Positions 1 through 8,629 of a DNA stretch of 64,000 nt are shown here, in pieces. The DNA lies in contig CAZMGH010000005.1 of NCBI GenBank assembly GCA_964565805.1, positions 1-64,000 on the forward strand, written 5' to 3'. Origin of the DNA: Catenibacillus sp964565805. GTDB taxonomy: Bacteria > Bacillota > Clostridia > Lachnospirales > Lachnospiraceae. Under the pieces are notes generated by a model. That model saw only the letters and a program-made list of their open reading frames with translations, was not told the DNA's origin and searched no databases. Made by a program: the position numbers and the translations under genes. The first letter of the stretch is position 1. Each line of letters starts with the position of its first letter.

Positions 1-19
1 CTTTTTATAACTTGATATT

Positions 20-1906
20 TTAATCTGCAAAGTTTCCAGTATATAACTGATAATATTTGCCTTTCTTTTCAATAAGCTCATCGTGGGTACCCCGCTCAAT
101 GATCCGGCCCTGCTCCATGACCATGATACAGTCAGAGTTTTTAACTGTGGAAAGCCGGTGAGCAATCACAAAGGTAGTCCGTCCTTTCATGAGAGCGTCC
201 ATACCTTCCTGGACAAGCTTTTCTGTCCGGGTATCAATGGAGGATGTCGCTTCATCCAGGATCAGGGCAGGCGGATCGGCAACTGCCGCCCGGGCAATGG
301 CAAGGAGCTGGCGCTGGCCCTGGCTTAAGTTAGCCCCATCGCCGGTAAGCATAGTATTATAGCCATCAGGGAGACGGCGGATAAAGCCGTCGGCATTGGC
401 GAGCTTAGCTGCCTCGATACAATCCGCGTCAGAAGCGTCCAGTTTTCCGTAGCGGATGTTGTCCATAACTGTTCCTGTAAACAGGTGGGTATCCTGAAGG
501 ACCATACCTAAGGAGCGGCGCAGATCCGGTTTTTTGATTTTATTAATATTAATGCCGTCATAGCGGATCTTACCGTCTGCAATATCATAAAAACGGTTGA
601 TCAGGTTTGTAATCGTCGTCTTACCGGCGCCGGTGGCGCCTACAAAGGCAATCTTCTGGCCCGGCTTAGCCCAAAGGCTGATGTTGTGAAGGACGATCTT
701 CTTCTCATCATAGCCAAAGTCCACATCATCAAAAACAACGCCGCCTTCCTGTTTTGTATAAGTGACAGTGCCTTCGGCTTTGTGAGGATGTTTCCATGCC
801 CACAGGTTTGTACGTGTTTCAGATTCTGTAATATTTCCGTTTTCATCAATTTTTGCGTTGACAAGCTCAACATAGCCATCGTCAGCCTCAGGCTCCTGAT
901 CAATCAGGTCAAAGACACGCTGAGCGCCGGCAGCAGCGTTAACAACAAAGTTGATCTGCTGGCTGACCTGTGTAATAGGGTTGGTAAAGCTCTTGTTCAG
1001 ACCAACAAATGTGATCACGGTACCTAAGGTAACTCCTGCCAGACCGTTGATACCTAAAATAGCGCCTACGATGGCGACCAGCGCGTAACTGATCCAGCCA
1101 ATGTTGGCATTAACAGGCATAAGCAGGTTAGCGTACCGGTTTGCTTTGTTTGTACTGTTGCGGAGCCGTTCATTGACCTGGTGAAAATCTTCCATGGCCT
1201 TTTCTTCATGGCAAAAGACCTTTACAACCTTCTGGCCGTCTAACATTTCCTCAATAAAACCATCGACAGCGCCCAGGTCGATCTGCTGATGGATGTAGTA
1301 TTTACCGGCCAGTTTGGAAAAGTTTGCGGTAACGATCAGCATGGTCACTGCAGTGAGGATGGAGATCAGGGTCAGCGCCGGGTTCAGGATGATCATTGTT
1401 ATTAACGTGGCAACCATGGTGCTCACAGAGTTGATGACCTGTGGGATACTCTGGCTTAAAAGCTGTCTCAATGTATCTACATCGTTGGTGTATACAGACA
1501 TAATGTCTCCGTGGGCGTGAGTGTCGAAATATTTGATAGGAAGGGCTTCCATTTTCCTGAACAGATCGTCACGAAGATGAAGCATGGTCCCCTGGCTTAC
1601 ATTAACCATGATCCGGTTGTATGTAAACGCAGCGATCACGCCCAGTCCCATAATACATGCCAGCTGTACCAGGTCTTTGGCAAGATCGGAAAAATCTGTG
1701 GAGCCGTTAGCAAGCATCGGGGTGATGTAATCATCTACCAGTGTCTGAGGAAAGGTGGATCCTATAACTGTAGCAATGGCTGTAATTAAAATACAGGCCA
1801 CAACTAAAATAAAAGGTATTTTATAATAGTGCAACATATAGCGGATGACCCTGCGGATGAGCGTTGACGCCGCAGTCACAGAGGGTCTTGATTTTTTCTG
1901 ATTCAT
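20..1906 (-). CDS. ABC exporter half-transporter, catalytically intact subunit
   Basis: This 628-residue protein has an N-terminal six-helix exporter domain (about residues 20-330) and a C-terminal ATPase domain. The ATPase keeps Walker A (GATGAGKTT, near 420), the signature LSQGQ, Walker B with catalytic Glu (LILDEATSS, near 547) and the H-loop histidine (IAHRL). An extra stretch of about 50 residues lies between the two domains. It starts at ATG behind AAGGAGG and follows the partner half-transporter by 18 nt. The partner has a degenerate site, so the two very likely form a heterodimeric multidrug exporter of the BmrCD or TM287/288 type. The substrate cannot be read from sequence. Confidence 0.93.
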   Translation of the reverse strand: MNQKKSRPSVTAASTLIRRVIRYMLHYYKIPFILVVACILITAIATVIGSTFPQTLVDDYITPMLANGSTDFSDLAKDLVQLACIMGLGVIAAFTYNRIMVNVSQGTMLHLRDDLFRKMEALPIKYFDTHAHGDIMSVYTNDVDTLRQLLSQSIPQVINSVSTMVATLITMIILNPALTLISILTAVTMLIVTANFSKLAGKYYIHQQIDLGAVDGFIEEMLDGQKVVKVFCHEEKAMEDFHQVNERLRNSTNKANRYANLLMPVNANIGWISYALVAIVGAILGINGLAGVTLGTVITFVGLNKSFTNPITQVSQQINFVVNAAAGAQRVFDLIDQEPEADDGYVELVNAKIDENGNITESETRTNLWAWKHPHKAEGTVTYTKQEGGVVFDDVDFGYDEKKIVLHNISLWAKPGQKIAFVGATGAGKTTITNLINRFYDIADGKIRYDGININKIKKPDLRRSLGMVLQDTHLFTGTVMDNIRYGKLDASDADCIEAAKLANADGFIRRLPDGYNTMLTGDGANLSQGQRQLLAIARAAVADPPALILDEATSSIDTRTEKLVQEGMDALMKGRTTFVIAHRLSTVKNSDCIMVMEQGRIIERGTHDELIEKKGKYYQLYTGNFAD

Positions 1907-1924
1907 GCTTGAGCCTCCTTCTTA

Positions 1925-3664
1925 TTATGCAGGCTGGTCAAAGTCGCCGCCGCCCTGGATCTGGGAATTATAAATTTCCTGATAAATGGCATTGGTTTCC
2001 AGCAAGTTTTCATGGGTGTCAAAGGCATCGATCTTACCCTCGTCCAGAACAAGGATCCGGTCCGCGGATTCCACACTGGCTACACGCTGGGCAATAATGA
2101 TCTTTGTAGTTCCGGGGATCTCACGGGCAAAGGCCGCGCGGATGCTGGCATCTGTGGACGTATCTACAGCGCTGGTAGAGTCGTCCAGAATCAGAATCTT
2201 AGGTTTTTTAAGCAGTGCCCGGGCAATACACAGACGCTGCTTCTGACCGCCGGAAACGTTGGCGCCGCCCCGCTCGATGCGGGTGTTATATCCATCCGGC
2301 ATCTGGTCAATAAACTCATCGGCACAGGCTGCCTTGCAGGCTTCGATACATTCCTCTTCTGTGGCGTTAGGATCGCCCCAGCGCAGGTTATCCAGGATTG
2401 TTCCGGAGAAGAGGGTGTTTTTCTGGAGCACAACGGATACCTGGTTTCTTAAAACCTCTGTATCGTATTTGCGCACATCTATGCCGCCTACACAGACAGA
2501 GCCTTCATTGACATCATACAGACGGCAGATCAGGTTTACAAGGCTGGATTTGCCGGAACCGGTACCGCCGATAACGCCGATGGTTTCGCCGCTCTTAATA
2601 TGAAGGTCAATATCCGCAAGGGCATATTTTCCGTTGCCATGTTTATAAGAGAAGTTTACATGATTAAAATCAATGCGGCCGTCAGGAACTTCCATCACAG
2701 GATTTTCAGGATTTGTCAGGTCAGCATTTTCACTTAAAACCTCCCCGATACGGCGGACGCTGGCCAAGGACATACTGATCATAACAACGATCATGGACAG
2801 CATCATCAGGCTCATAAGCAGGGACATAATGTAGCTGAAAAGACTGGTCAGGTCACCGGTAGTCATGGAGCCGCCCACAATAAACTGAGCGCCGAACCAG
2901 GATACGGAGATGATACAAAAATATATGGCGATCATCATGGCCGGGTTGTTAAAAGCCAGAAGACCTTCTGCCTTTACGGACAGGTCGTAAAGCTTTTTAG
3001 AAGCTTTTGAAAATTTAACATTTTCATAGTCCTCACGGACAAAGGCTTTAACCACGCGGATAGCTGAAATATTTTCCTGAACGCTGGCGTTTAAGTCATC
3101 GTATTTGCGGAAAAGCTGATTAAAAATCTTTAAGGTAACTACCATGATGGATCCGATAACGATTACCAGGAAAACCACGGCGATTAAAAACATGGAGCTT
3201 AAGTGTGGGCTGATGATCATACACATAGCAAAAGAGAAAATCAGGTTTAACGGGGCCCGGACGGCTACACGGATGATCATCATAAAAGCGTTCTGTACGT
3301 TGGTAATATCTGTGGTCATACGGGTTACCAAACTGGGAACGCTGAATTTGTCAATATTTGAAAAGGAAAATGTCTGGATATTCTTATAGATAGCTTCCCT
3401 TAAGTTGGCGGAAAGACCAGACGCGGCGCTGGCAGCGAATTTTCCGGCCAGTGCGCCAAAGACCAGACCTAAAAAGGACATAACAACCATAATGGCGCCG
3501 TAGCGGTATACGGCAGGAAGATTGCTGGCCTCAAGACCATAGTCAATGATCATGGCAGTGACAAAAGGCAGCAATATTTCCATGATGACTTCCAAAGCGG
3601 TCAGCCCGATAGTCAGAAAGGTATCCCGCTTATATTGTTTGAGCTGTTGTAAAACTTTTCTCAC
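1925..3664 (-). CDS. ABC exporter half-transporter, degenerate-site subunit
   Basis: This 579-residue exporter subunit has six predicted membrane helices and an ATPase domain with Walker A (GGTGSGKSS, near 365) and signature VSGGQ. The Walker B region reads LILDDSTSA, with Asp in place of the catalytic Glu, and the switch position reads IAQRV, with Gln in place of His. This is the pattern of the degenerate nucleotide site in heterodimeric exporters. The start is GTG at 3664 with AGGAGG upstream. It lies 17 nt after the MarR gene and 18 nt before the intact partner, so all three are one operon. Confidence 0.93.
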   Translation of the reverse strand: MRKVLQQLKQYKRDTFLTIGLTALEVIMEILLPFVTAMIIDYGLEASNLPAVYRYGAIMVVMSFLGLVFGALAGKFAASAASGLSANLREAIYKNIQTFSFSNIDKFSVPSLVTRMTTDITNVQNAFMMIIRVAVRAPLNLIFSFAMCMIISPHLSSMFLIAVVFLVIVIGSIMVVTLKIFNQLFRKYDDLNASVQENISAIRVVKAFVREDYENVKFSKASKKLYDLSVKAEGLLAFNNPAMMIAIYFCIISVSWFGAQFIVGGSMTTGDLTSLFSYIMSLLMSLMMLSMIVVMISMSLASVRRIGEVLSENADLTNPENPVMEVPDGRIDFNHVNFSYKHGNGKYALADIDLHIKSGETIGVIGGTGSGKSSLVNLICRLYDVNEGSVCVGGIDVRKYDTEVLRNQVSVVLQKNTLFSGTILDNLRWGDPNATEEECIEACKAACADEFIDQMPDGYNTRIERGGANVSGGQKQRLCIARALLKKPKILILDDSTSAVDTSTDASIRAAFAREIPGTTKIIIAQRVASVESADRILVLDEGKIDAFDTHENLLETNAIYQEIYNSQIQGGGDFDQPA

Positions 3665-3681
3665 GATAAATAATCCTCCTG

Positions 3682-4128
3682 TTACTGATTTTTTGCATAT
3701 TTTGAAAGATTCCCCAAGATCTTCTTCTGCATCCGTTCCAGTTCTTCCATTTCAGGATCTGAAAAACCGTCAAATACCTGGTCGTAGCAGTTGCGGAAAC
3801 TTTCTTCAAGAAATTCCCGGACTTCAATGGCTTTCTCGGTAGGTAAAAGAAGTTTTTTCCGGTCATCTCCGGGACTATTTTCCACCCGCACATAGCCGTT
3901 CTTTTTCAGCCGTTTGATCATGCTGGATAAGGACGCCATGGAACCTCCCATATCCTGCTGGATCTCTGTCAGGGAAATCCCCTGTTTGCAATGCGTTAAT
4001 ATATAAAGGAGCATATGCCCCTGGATAGCAGTAAATCCCTTTGGGGACAAATCCTTTGTTGTCAGATTTTCCAACTGGATACTGATCTTTCGGTTATCAT
4101 GGATCATAGCGCTCCGGTCCAGTTCCAT
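3682..4128 (-). CDS. MarR family transcriptional regulator
   Basis: This is a 148-codon winged-helix protein of normal MarR length. The helix-turn-helix and wing (GISLTEIQQDMGGSMASLSS to the basic wing around FSPGDD-like ENSPGDDRKK) occupy the middle. A longer reading frame upstream exists, but the ATG at 4128 sits behind a strong GGGAGGTGA, so I take that start. It is the first gene of the operon with the two exporter halves and probably represses it, releasing when a drug-like ligand binds. A perfect GATAG-N3-CTATC dyad just downstream of its promoter is a candidate autoregulatory operator. Confidence 0.9.
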   Translation of the reverse strand: MELDRSAMIHDNRKISIQLENLTTKDLSPKGFTAIQGHMLLYILTHCKQGISLTEIQQDMGGSMASLSSMIKRLKKNGYVRVENSPGDDRKKLLLPTEKAIEVREFLEESFRNCYDQVFDGFSDPEMEELERMQKKILGNLSKYAKNQ

Positions 4129-4160
4129 TGTTGATTCACCTCCCTTGAAATATTGGTTAG

Positions 4161-4191
4161 GATAGAAACTATCAGTCTCCTTACTATTATA
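4161..4191 (-). promoter_or_regulatory. marR operon promoter and candidate MarR operator
   Basis: On the minus strand a consensus -10 TATAAT lies at 4191-4186; no good -35 is visible. A perfect dyad, GATAGAAACTATC at 4161-4173, falls over the first transcribed bases, a usual place for a repressor site. The binding protein is inferred only from the neighbouring marR gene. Confidence 0.5.
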
Positions 4192-4205
4192 TAGCATAAA
4201 TTTTC

Positions 4206-4234
4206 TTGTAAGTGAAATTCAAATATGTTATAAT
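4206..4234 (+). promoter_or_regulatory. Promoter of the LysR gene
   Basis: TTGTAA at 4206-4211, a 17-bp spacer, then TATAAT at 4229-4234 with an extended TGT in front. It is divergent from the marR promoter and leaves a leader of about 90 nt. Confidence 0.6.
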
Positions 4235-4330
4235 CAATAAAAATTTTTTATAGATGATGGTTATAGATGAAAGGATTTTTGAAGTTTTCAGGGTATTGCC
4301 AAAGCAGGCGAGCCCGGATGGGAGGATATT

Positions 4331-5209
4331 TTGAATACAACACAATTAGAATGTTTTTTGGCTGTGGTCAATCATCTGAATTTTTCCAGGGCCGCCGAGC
4401 AGATGCGGATCACTCAGCCTGCGGTAAGCCATCAGATCAATACTTTGGAGGATGAACTGGAAGTAAAGCTGTTCCACCGGACCAGCAAAAATGTGCGCCT
4501 GACTCAGGCTGGCTGGATCTTTACCCAGTATGCCTCTGAGATTCTTAAAATGTTTAACCTGTCAAAAACCAGGGTGCGGGACTTTCAGGAAAGTCTTCCG
4601 GTGCGCTTTGGAATCGGGTGCAGGAATTTTCTGGAGCTAAGGTTTTTAGAACCGGTGATGGCACAGCTGCGCAAAGATATGCCTCAAATGATCCCTGTGA
4701 TCCGCCTTGTTCCCTTTGCGTCTCTGGAAAATCTCCTGGATGAAGGGGATGTGCAGGTAATCTTTTCTTTTAAGGACCATGCGCCTCAAAGCGCTGTGTT
4801 CCGGGAGTATGTCCAGTGCCCCGTGGTCTGTGTGTGCAGCCCGTCACACCCGCTGGCCGGATATAACAAAAGAACTGTGGAGCAGTTAAGGGGAAGCGGG
4901 AAGATGGCCCTGTGTCCTCCTACGGTTTATCCGCCGGCGCTGCTCCAGGCCCAGACCAGCATTGTGGCCGGGCGTAAGTCTGAGGAAAATCTTTTTTGCG
5001 ATGATATAGAGGTGGTCTTTAGTCTGGTTCGCTCCGGCTATGCCTTTGCCCTGGTTCCGGATCTTCCAAATGCCAGAGAACCGGGACTTTGCTATATTAC
5101 TGTGGATGAATTTGCCCCTTTATCTTATGGCGTGGCCTACCTGCGCCGGTCTTTAGACGTTTCATTACAAAAATTTTTCTCAATATTAAAAGGGATTCTA
5201 ACCATTTAG
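4331..5209 (+). CDS. LysR family transcriptional regulator
   Basis: A 292-residue LysR-type regulator. The N-terminal helix-turn-helix is clear (QLECFLAVVNHLNFSRAAE, then TQPAVSHQINTLE at about 30-42), followed by the two-lobed effector domain from about residue 90. The start is TTG at 4331 behind GGGAGGA; no better ATG is present. It is transcribed away from the exporter operon, and the next gene downstream is an Hsp70 with its own promoter. The target is therefore not obvious: the regulator could act on the divergent exporter or elsewhere. The ligand is unknown. Confidence 0.92.
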   Translation: MNTTQLECFLAVVNHLNFSRAAEQMRITQPAVSHQINTLEDELEVKLFHRTSKNVRLTQAGWIFTQYASEILKMFNLSKTRVRDFQESLPVRFGIGCRNFLELRFLEPVMAQLRKDMPQMIPVIRLVPFASLENLLDEGDVQVIFSFKDHAPQSAVFREYVQCPVVCVCSPSHPLAGYNKRTVEQLRGSGKMALCPPTVYPPALLQAQTSIVAGRKSEENLFCDDIEVVFSLVRSGYAFALVPDLPNAREPGLCYITVDEFAPLSYGVAYLRRSLDVSLQKFFSILKGILTI

Positions 5210-5295
5210 TTAAAAATTTTAACCGTTTAGCTGGTCAAACGACTGGTAAAATTTCCAATAATTCTGTAAAAAGTATGAAAAAAATATTAAGTTCA

Positions 5296-5323
5296 TTGAT
5301 TTTACCCTGTATTGTGGTAAAAT
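5296..5323 (+). promoter_or_regulatory. Promoter of the Hsp70 gene
   Basis: TTGATT at 5296-5301, 16 bp, TAAAAT at 5318-5323 with an extended TGG. It leaves a leader of roughly 130 nt before the ATG. I see no CIRCE palindrome here, unlike at htpG in this window. Confidence 0.55.
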
Positions 5324-5458
5324 TTTAAGAAGGCCAGTCTCAAAGCGCGGCAGTGACGGATGGCGCGTCCGGCTGCGTGCTGTTAAGGCTGTGCGTTATT
5401 AAGTCAGCGCTGTATGGAGACTGAAATGATGGAATGAGTTAAAGGAGATTTTTATTGT

Positions 5459-7213
5459 ATGAGCAAAGTAATTGGAATTGACCTGGGAACAACAAACAGC
5501 TGTGTTTCCGTTGTGGAAAATAATGAACCGGTGATCATCCCCAGCGCCTCCGGGGCTATGACCACCCCCAGCGTGGTGGCATTTAGTAAAAAGGGGGAGC
5601 GTCTTGTAGGGGAAAGCGCCCGCAGGCAGGCGGTGACAAACGCGGACCGGACCATTTCTTCCGTAAAGCGCCATATGGGCACAGACTGGCATATCCGCAT
5701 CGACGGCACGGATTATAAGCCCCAGACCATCAGCGCTATGATCCTGATGCAGCTGAAAAAGGACGCGGAAGATTTTTTAGGTGAACCGGTGAATGAAGCG
5801 GTGATCACTGTTCCTGCCTATTTTAATGACGTTCAGCGCCAGGCCACAAAGGATGCAGGGCGGATCGCCGGGCTGACGGTGCGGCGTATTATTAACGAGC
5901 CAACTAGCGCGGCTCTTTCCTACGGGTTAAACCATGGGGAGGACCAGAAGGTTATGGTCTATGACCTGGGCGGAGGTACTTTTGATGTGTCTATTATTGA
6001 GATCGGCGACGGCGTCATCGAGGTTTTGTCCACCTCCGGGGACAATCATCTGGGCGGAGACGATTTTGACGAGCGGATCGTGTCCTGGCTGGTGGCTGAA
6101 TTTAAGCGCCAGTATCACACAGACCTTTCCAGGGATTTTGCGGCTATGCAGCGGATCCGGGATGGAGCGGAGCAGGCGAAAAAAGAACTGTCCACATCAG
6201 ACAGTACTCAGATCATGCTGCCTTATCTGACCCAGATCAAGGGAGAGCCGGTACACATGGACATAACTCTGACCCGGGCCCAGTTTGAGAGCCTTGTAAG
6301 GGATCTGATCGATAAAACCGCAGGGCCGGTGCAAAACGCTTTGTCTGACGCGGGAATTTCCCCGGCTCAGCTGGGCCGGGTGCTTTTAGTGGGCGGTTCC
6401 ACCCGTATCCCGGCAGTCCAGCAGAAGGTTCGGGAACTGACCGGCAAGGAGCCTTCCCAGAACATTAACCCGGATGAGTGTGTGGCTAAAGGAGCCGCCA
6501 TTTTGGGAAGCACCCTGTCAGGGACCGGCCTGGTGGCTGCAGGCACAGGAAAGAATCTTCTTCTTCTGGACGTGACGCCATTAAGTCTTTCTATTGAAAC
6601 CGTGGGCGGTGTGGCCACAAGGCTTATTGAGCGGAATTCCACCCTTCCGGTGCGCTATTCCAGAATTTTTTCTACAGCGGCCCCTTATCAGACTTCTGTA
6701 GATATACATGTGCTCCAGGGCGAGCGTCCTATGGCCAGGGATAATAAGACTATTGGAAAGTTCAAGCTGAAAGGAATCAAGCCGGCTCCTGCCGGAGTGC
6801 CTCAGATTGAAGTGACCTTTGATATTGATGCTAATGGTATTTTGATGGTTTCTGCCAAGGATCTGGATACGGGAAAGCAGCAGTCCATTACCATTACCGC
6901 GGATGATCGTATGTCTGAGGCAGAGATTGAGCAGGCCATTCAGGATGCCAGAAACTACGCGGGACAGGATGAGATCCGGGTGAAGGCTGTGGATCTTCTG
7001 GGAGAGGCCCAAAGGCTGTTAAATCAGTCGGATCAGGAGGTAAACGCCAGAGGAAAGCAGCTGGACAAGTCTCTGAAAAAGCAAATTAAAAATGATACTA
7101 CCCGCCTGCGGAAGCTGGTGGCTAAGTGCCGCCTGGAAAAGGTAGATGAGGCTCAGATGAGTGAGATCCGGGCCGCCAAGGAGCAGCTGGAGCGGACCTT
7201 GTCCCAGCTTTAA
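5459..7213 (+). CDS. DnaK-type Hsp70 chaperone paralogue
   Basis: A 584-residue Hsp70. The N-terminal ATPase domain has the phosphate-1 motif GIDLGTTNSCV, phosphate-2 VYDLGGGTFDVS and the adenosine motif VLLVGGSTRIP. The substrate-binding domain follows from about 375 (DVTPLSLSIET). It lacks the roughly 24-residue ATPase insertion of proteobacterial DnaK, as is usual in Gram-positives. The C-terminal lid is short and ends at ERTLSQL with no long disordered tail, so the protein is some 30 residues below a typical Firmicute DnaK. No grpE, dnaJ or hrcA is adjacent and there is no CIRCE, so it is probably a secondary Hsp70 and not the housekeeping dnaK. ATG start behind AAAGGAGA. Confidence 0.93.
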   Translation: MSKVIGIDLGTTNSCVSVVENNEPVIIPSASGAMTTPSVVAFSKKGERLVGESARRQAVTNADRTISSVKRHMGTDWHIRIDGTDYKPQTISAMILMQLKKDAEDFLGEPVNEAVITVPAYFNDVQRQATKDAGRIAGLTVRRIINEPTSAALSYGLNHGEDQKVMVYDLGGGTFDVSIIEIGDGVIEVLSTSGDNHLGGDDFDERIVSWLVAEFKRQYHTDLSRDFAAMQRIRDGAEQAKKELSTSDSTQIMLPYLTQIKGEPVHMDITLTRAQFESLVRDLIDKTAGPVQNALSDAGISPAQLGRVLLVGGSTRIPAVQQKVRELTGKEPSQNINPDECVAKGAAILGSTLSGTGLVAAGTGKNLLLLDVTPLSLSIETVGGVATRLIERNSTLPVRYSRIFSTAAPYQTSVDIHVLQGERPMARDNKTIGKFKLKGIKPAPAGVPQIEVTFDIDANGILMVSAKDLDTGKQQSITITADDRMSEAEIEQAIQDARNYAGQDEIRVKAVDLLGEAQRLLNQSDQEVNARGKQLDKSLKKQIKNDTTRLRKLVAKCRLEKVDEAQMSEIRAAKEQLERTLSQL

Positions 7214-7253
7214 GAAATTTGCGCGTAAATTTTAAAGACCGGAGGTAAGACTT

Positions 7254-8429
7254 ATGTTAAAGGCGCTTGAAGAAAAGGGCATGATCAAGTTTTTAAGCAA
7301 GTTTGATGATTACCCTTTTCGCATAAGATTTGAAGGCGAGGAATACCTTGTAGGCGAGGGAGAGCCTGCATTTACTGTGGATTTTAAAAAGGCGATTCCT
7401 GTGTCTGATCTGCTTACCAGCACGTCCATTGCTTTAGGGGAGGCTTATATGGACGGCGACCTGGAGATTGAAGGAGACCTGTACCGGGCTCTGGATCATT
7501 TTCTCGGCCAGATGGGTAAGTTTTCCACGGATTCTGTGGCTCTGAAAAAACTGATCCATACATCCACATCGAAAAAGAACCAGGCAAAAGAAGTGACCAG
7601 CCATTATGATATTGGAAATGACTTTTACAAGCTGTGGCTGGATGAAACTTTAAGCTATTCCTGCGCTTACTTTAAAAATGAAAACGATACCTTATACCAG
7701 GCTCAGGTAAATAAAGTGGATTATATTTTACAGAAGCTTTATTTAAAGGAAAGCATGAGCCTTCTGGATATTGGCTGCGGCTGGGGTTTCCTTCTGATCG
7801 AAGCGGCAAAAAAGTATAAGATCAAGGGAACTGGTATTACTTTAAGCCATGAGCAGTATGAGGAATTTAAACGCAGGATTAAGGAAGAGGGCCTGGAAGA
7901 TGATCTTACTGTAGAGCTGATGGACTACCGTGATCTGGCAGCTTCCGGAAAAACCTTTGACCGGGTGGTCAGCGTGGGTATGGTAGAGCATGTTGGCCGA
8001 GACAATTACCAGCTGTTTATGGACTGCGTCAGCAAGGTGTTAAAGGACGGCGGCGTGTTCCTGCTGCATTTTATCAGTGCTCTGAAAGAGCATCCCGGAG
8101 ACGCCTGGATCAAAAAATATATTTTCCCAGGGGGGATGATTCCCAGCTTAAGAGAAATGTTAAACTGTGCGGCTGAGGATAATTTCCATACGCTGGATGT
8201 GGAAAATCTGAGACTTCATTATAACCGTACCCTCCTTTGTTGGGAGAAAAATTATAAGGAGCACATTGAAGAGGCCCGGAAGATGTTTGATGAGAGATTC
8301 CTGCGCATGTGGGATCTGTATCTGTCTGCCTGTGCAGCCACCTTCCACAATGGCATCATTGATCTTCACCAGGTACTTATGACAAAGGGCATTAATAATG
8401 ACCTGCCTATGGTGCGCTGGTATTCATAA
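7254..8429 (+). CDS. cfa: Cyclopropane-fatty-acyl-phospholipid synthase
   Basis: A 391-residue enzyme that transfers a methylene group from S-adenosylmethionine onto unsaturated acyl chains of membrane phospholipids. An N-terminal lipid-binding region (1-100) precedes the SAM methyltransferase fold. Visible motifs are VTSHYDIGNDFYKLWLD, the SAM-binding LLDIGCGWGFLLIEAA and GMVEHVGRDNY, all diagnostic of CFA synthases. It begins 40 nt after the Hsp70 gene behind GGAGG and ends at a strong terminator, so the two probably form a stress-related operon. This link is inferred from spacing. Confidence 0.95.
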   Translation: MLKALEEKGMIKFLSKFDDYPFRIRFEGEEYLVGEGEPAFTVDFKKAIPVSDLLTSTSIALGEAYMDGDLEIEGDLYRALDHFLGQMGKFSTDSVALKKLIHTSTSKKNQAKEVTSHYDIGNDFYKLWLDETLSYSCAYFKNENDTLYQAQVNKVDYILQKLYLKESMSLLDIGCGWGFLLIEAAKKYKIKGTGITLSHEQYEEFKRRIKEEGLEDDLTVELMDYRDLAASGKTFDRVVSVGMVEHVGRDNYQLFMDCVSKVLKDGGVFLLHFISALKEHPGDAWIKKYIFPGGMIPSLREMLNCAAEDNFHTLDVENLRLHYNRTLLCWEKNYKEHIEEARKMFDERFLRMWDLYLSACAATFHNGIIDLHQVLMTKGINNDLPMVRWYS

Positions 8430-8433
8430 AGAT

Positions 8434-8485
8434 ACTGTGCCTTGGGGACATTTTCTGGAAATGTCTCCAAGGCACAGTTTTTTTT
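8434..8485 (+). terminator. Intrinsic terminator of the hsp70-cfa operon
   Basis: Long hairpin ACTGTGCCTTGG...CCAAGGCACAGT with an inner ACATTT/AAATGT stem, followed by eight Ts. The dispersed repeat described at 8486 begins right at the end of the T-tract. Confidence 0.9.
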
Positions 8486-8522
8486 GCAAGATACGCCTGG
8501 CAAGCGGCCGCTATGCTTGCAA
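8486..8522 (+). repeat. Dispersed post-terminator hairpin repeat, copy 1
   Basis: Starts GCAAGATACGCCTGGCAAGC. It contains a hairpin GCAAGC-N9-GCTTGC and here also has TTGCAAG/CTTGCAA ends. Three more copies lie at 22882, 41323 and 62711, each immediately after a terminator T-tract. Confidence 0.8.
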
Positions 8523-8546
8523 GAGTGGCCATTTTGCAGGATTTTC

Positions 8547-8575
8547 TTGACACTCTTGCAAATTGAGTATATATT
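8547..8575 (+). promoter_or_regulatory. Strong promoter of the peptide transporter operon
   Basis: Consensus TTGACA at 8547-8552, exactly 17 bp, then TATATT at 8570-8575. The inverted repeat TTGCAAGAGTG (8517-8527) / CACTCTTGCAA (8551-8561) overlaps the -35 and spacer and could be an operator. Confidence 0.75.
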
Positions 8576-8629
8576 TTAAGAAAACTATATGACTTTGGTA
8601 TCATCATGTTAAAGTGAGGAGGTTTTTCT

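Noticed and set aside
640..1027. Overlapping long frames inside the exporter genes, on both strands
   Set aside because: They are shadows of the real exporter frame, with no ribosome site and no recognisable protein features.
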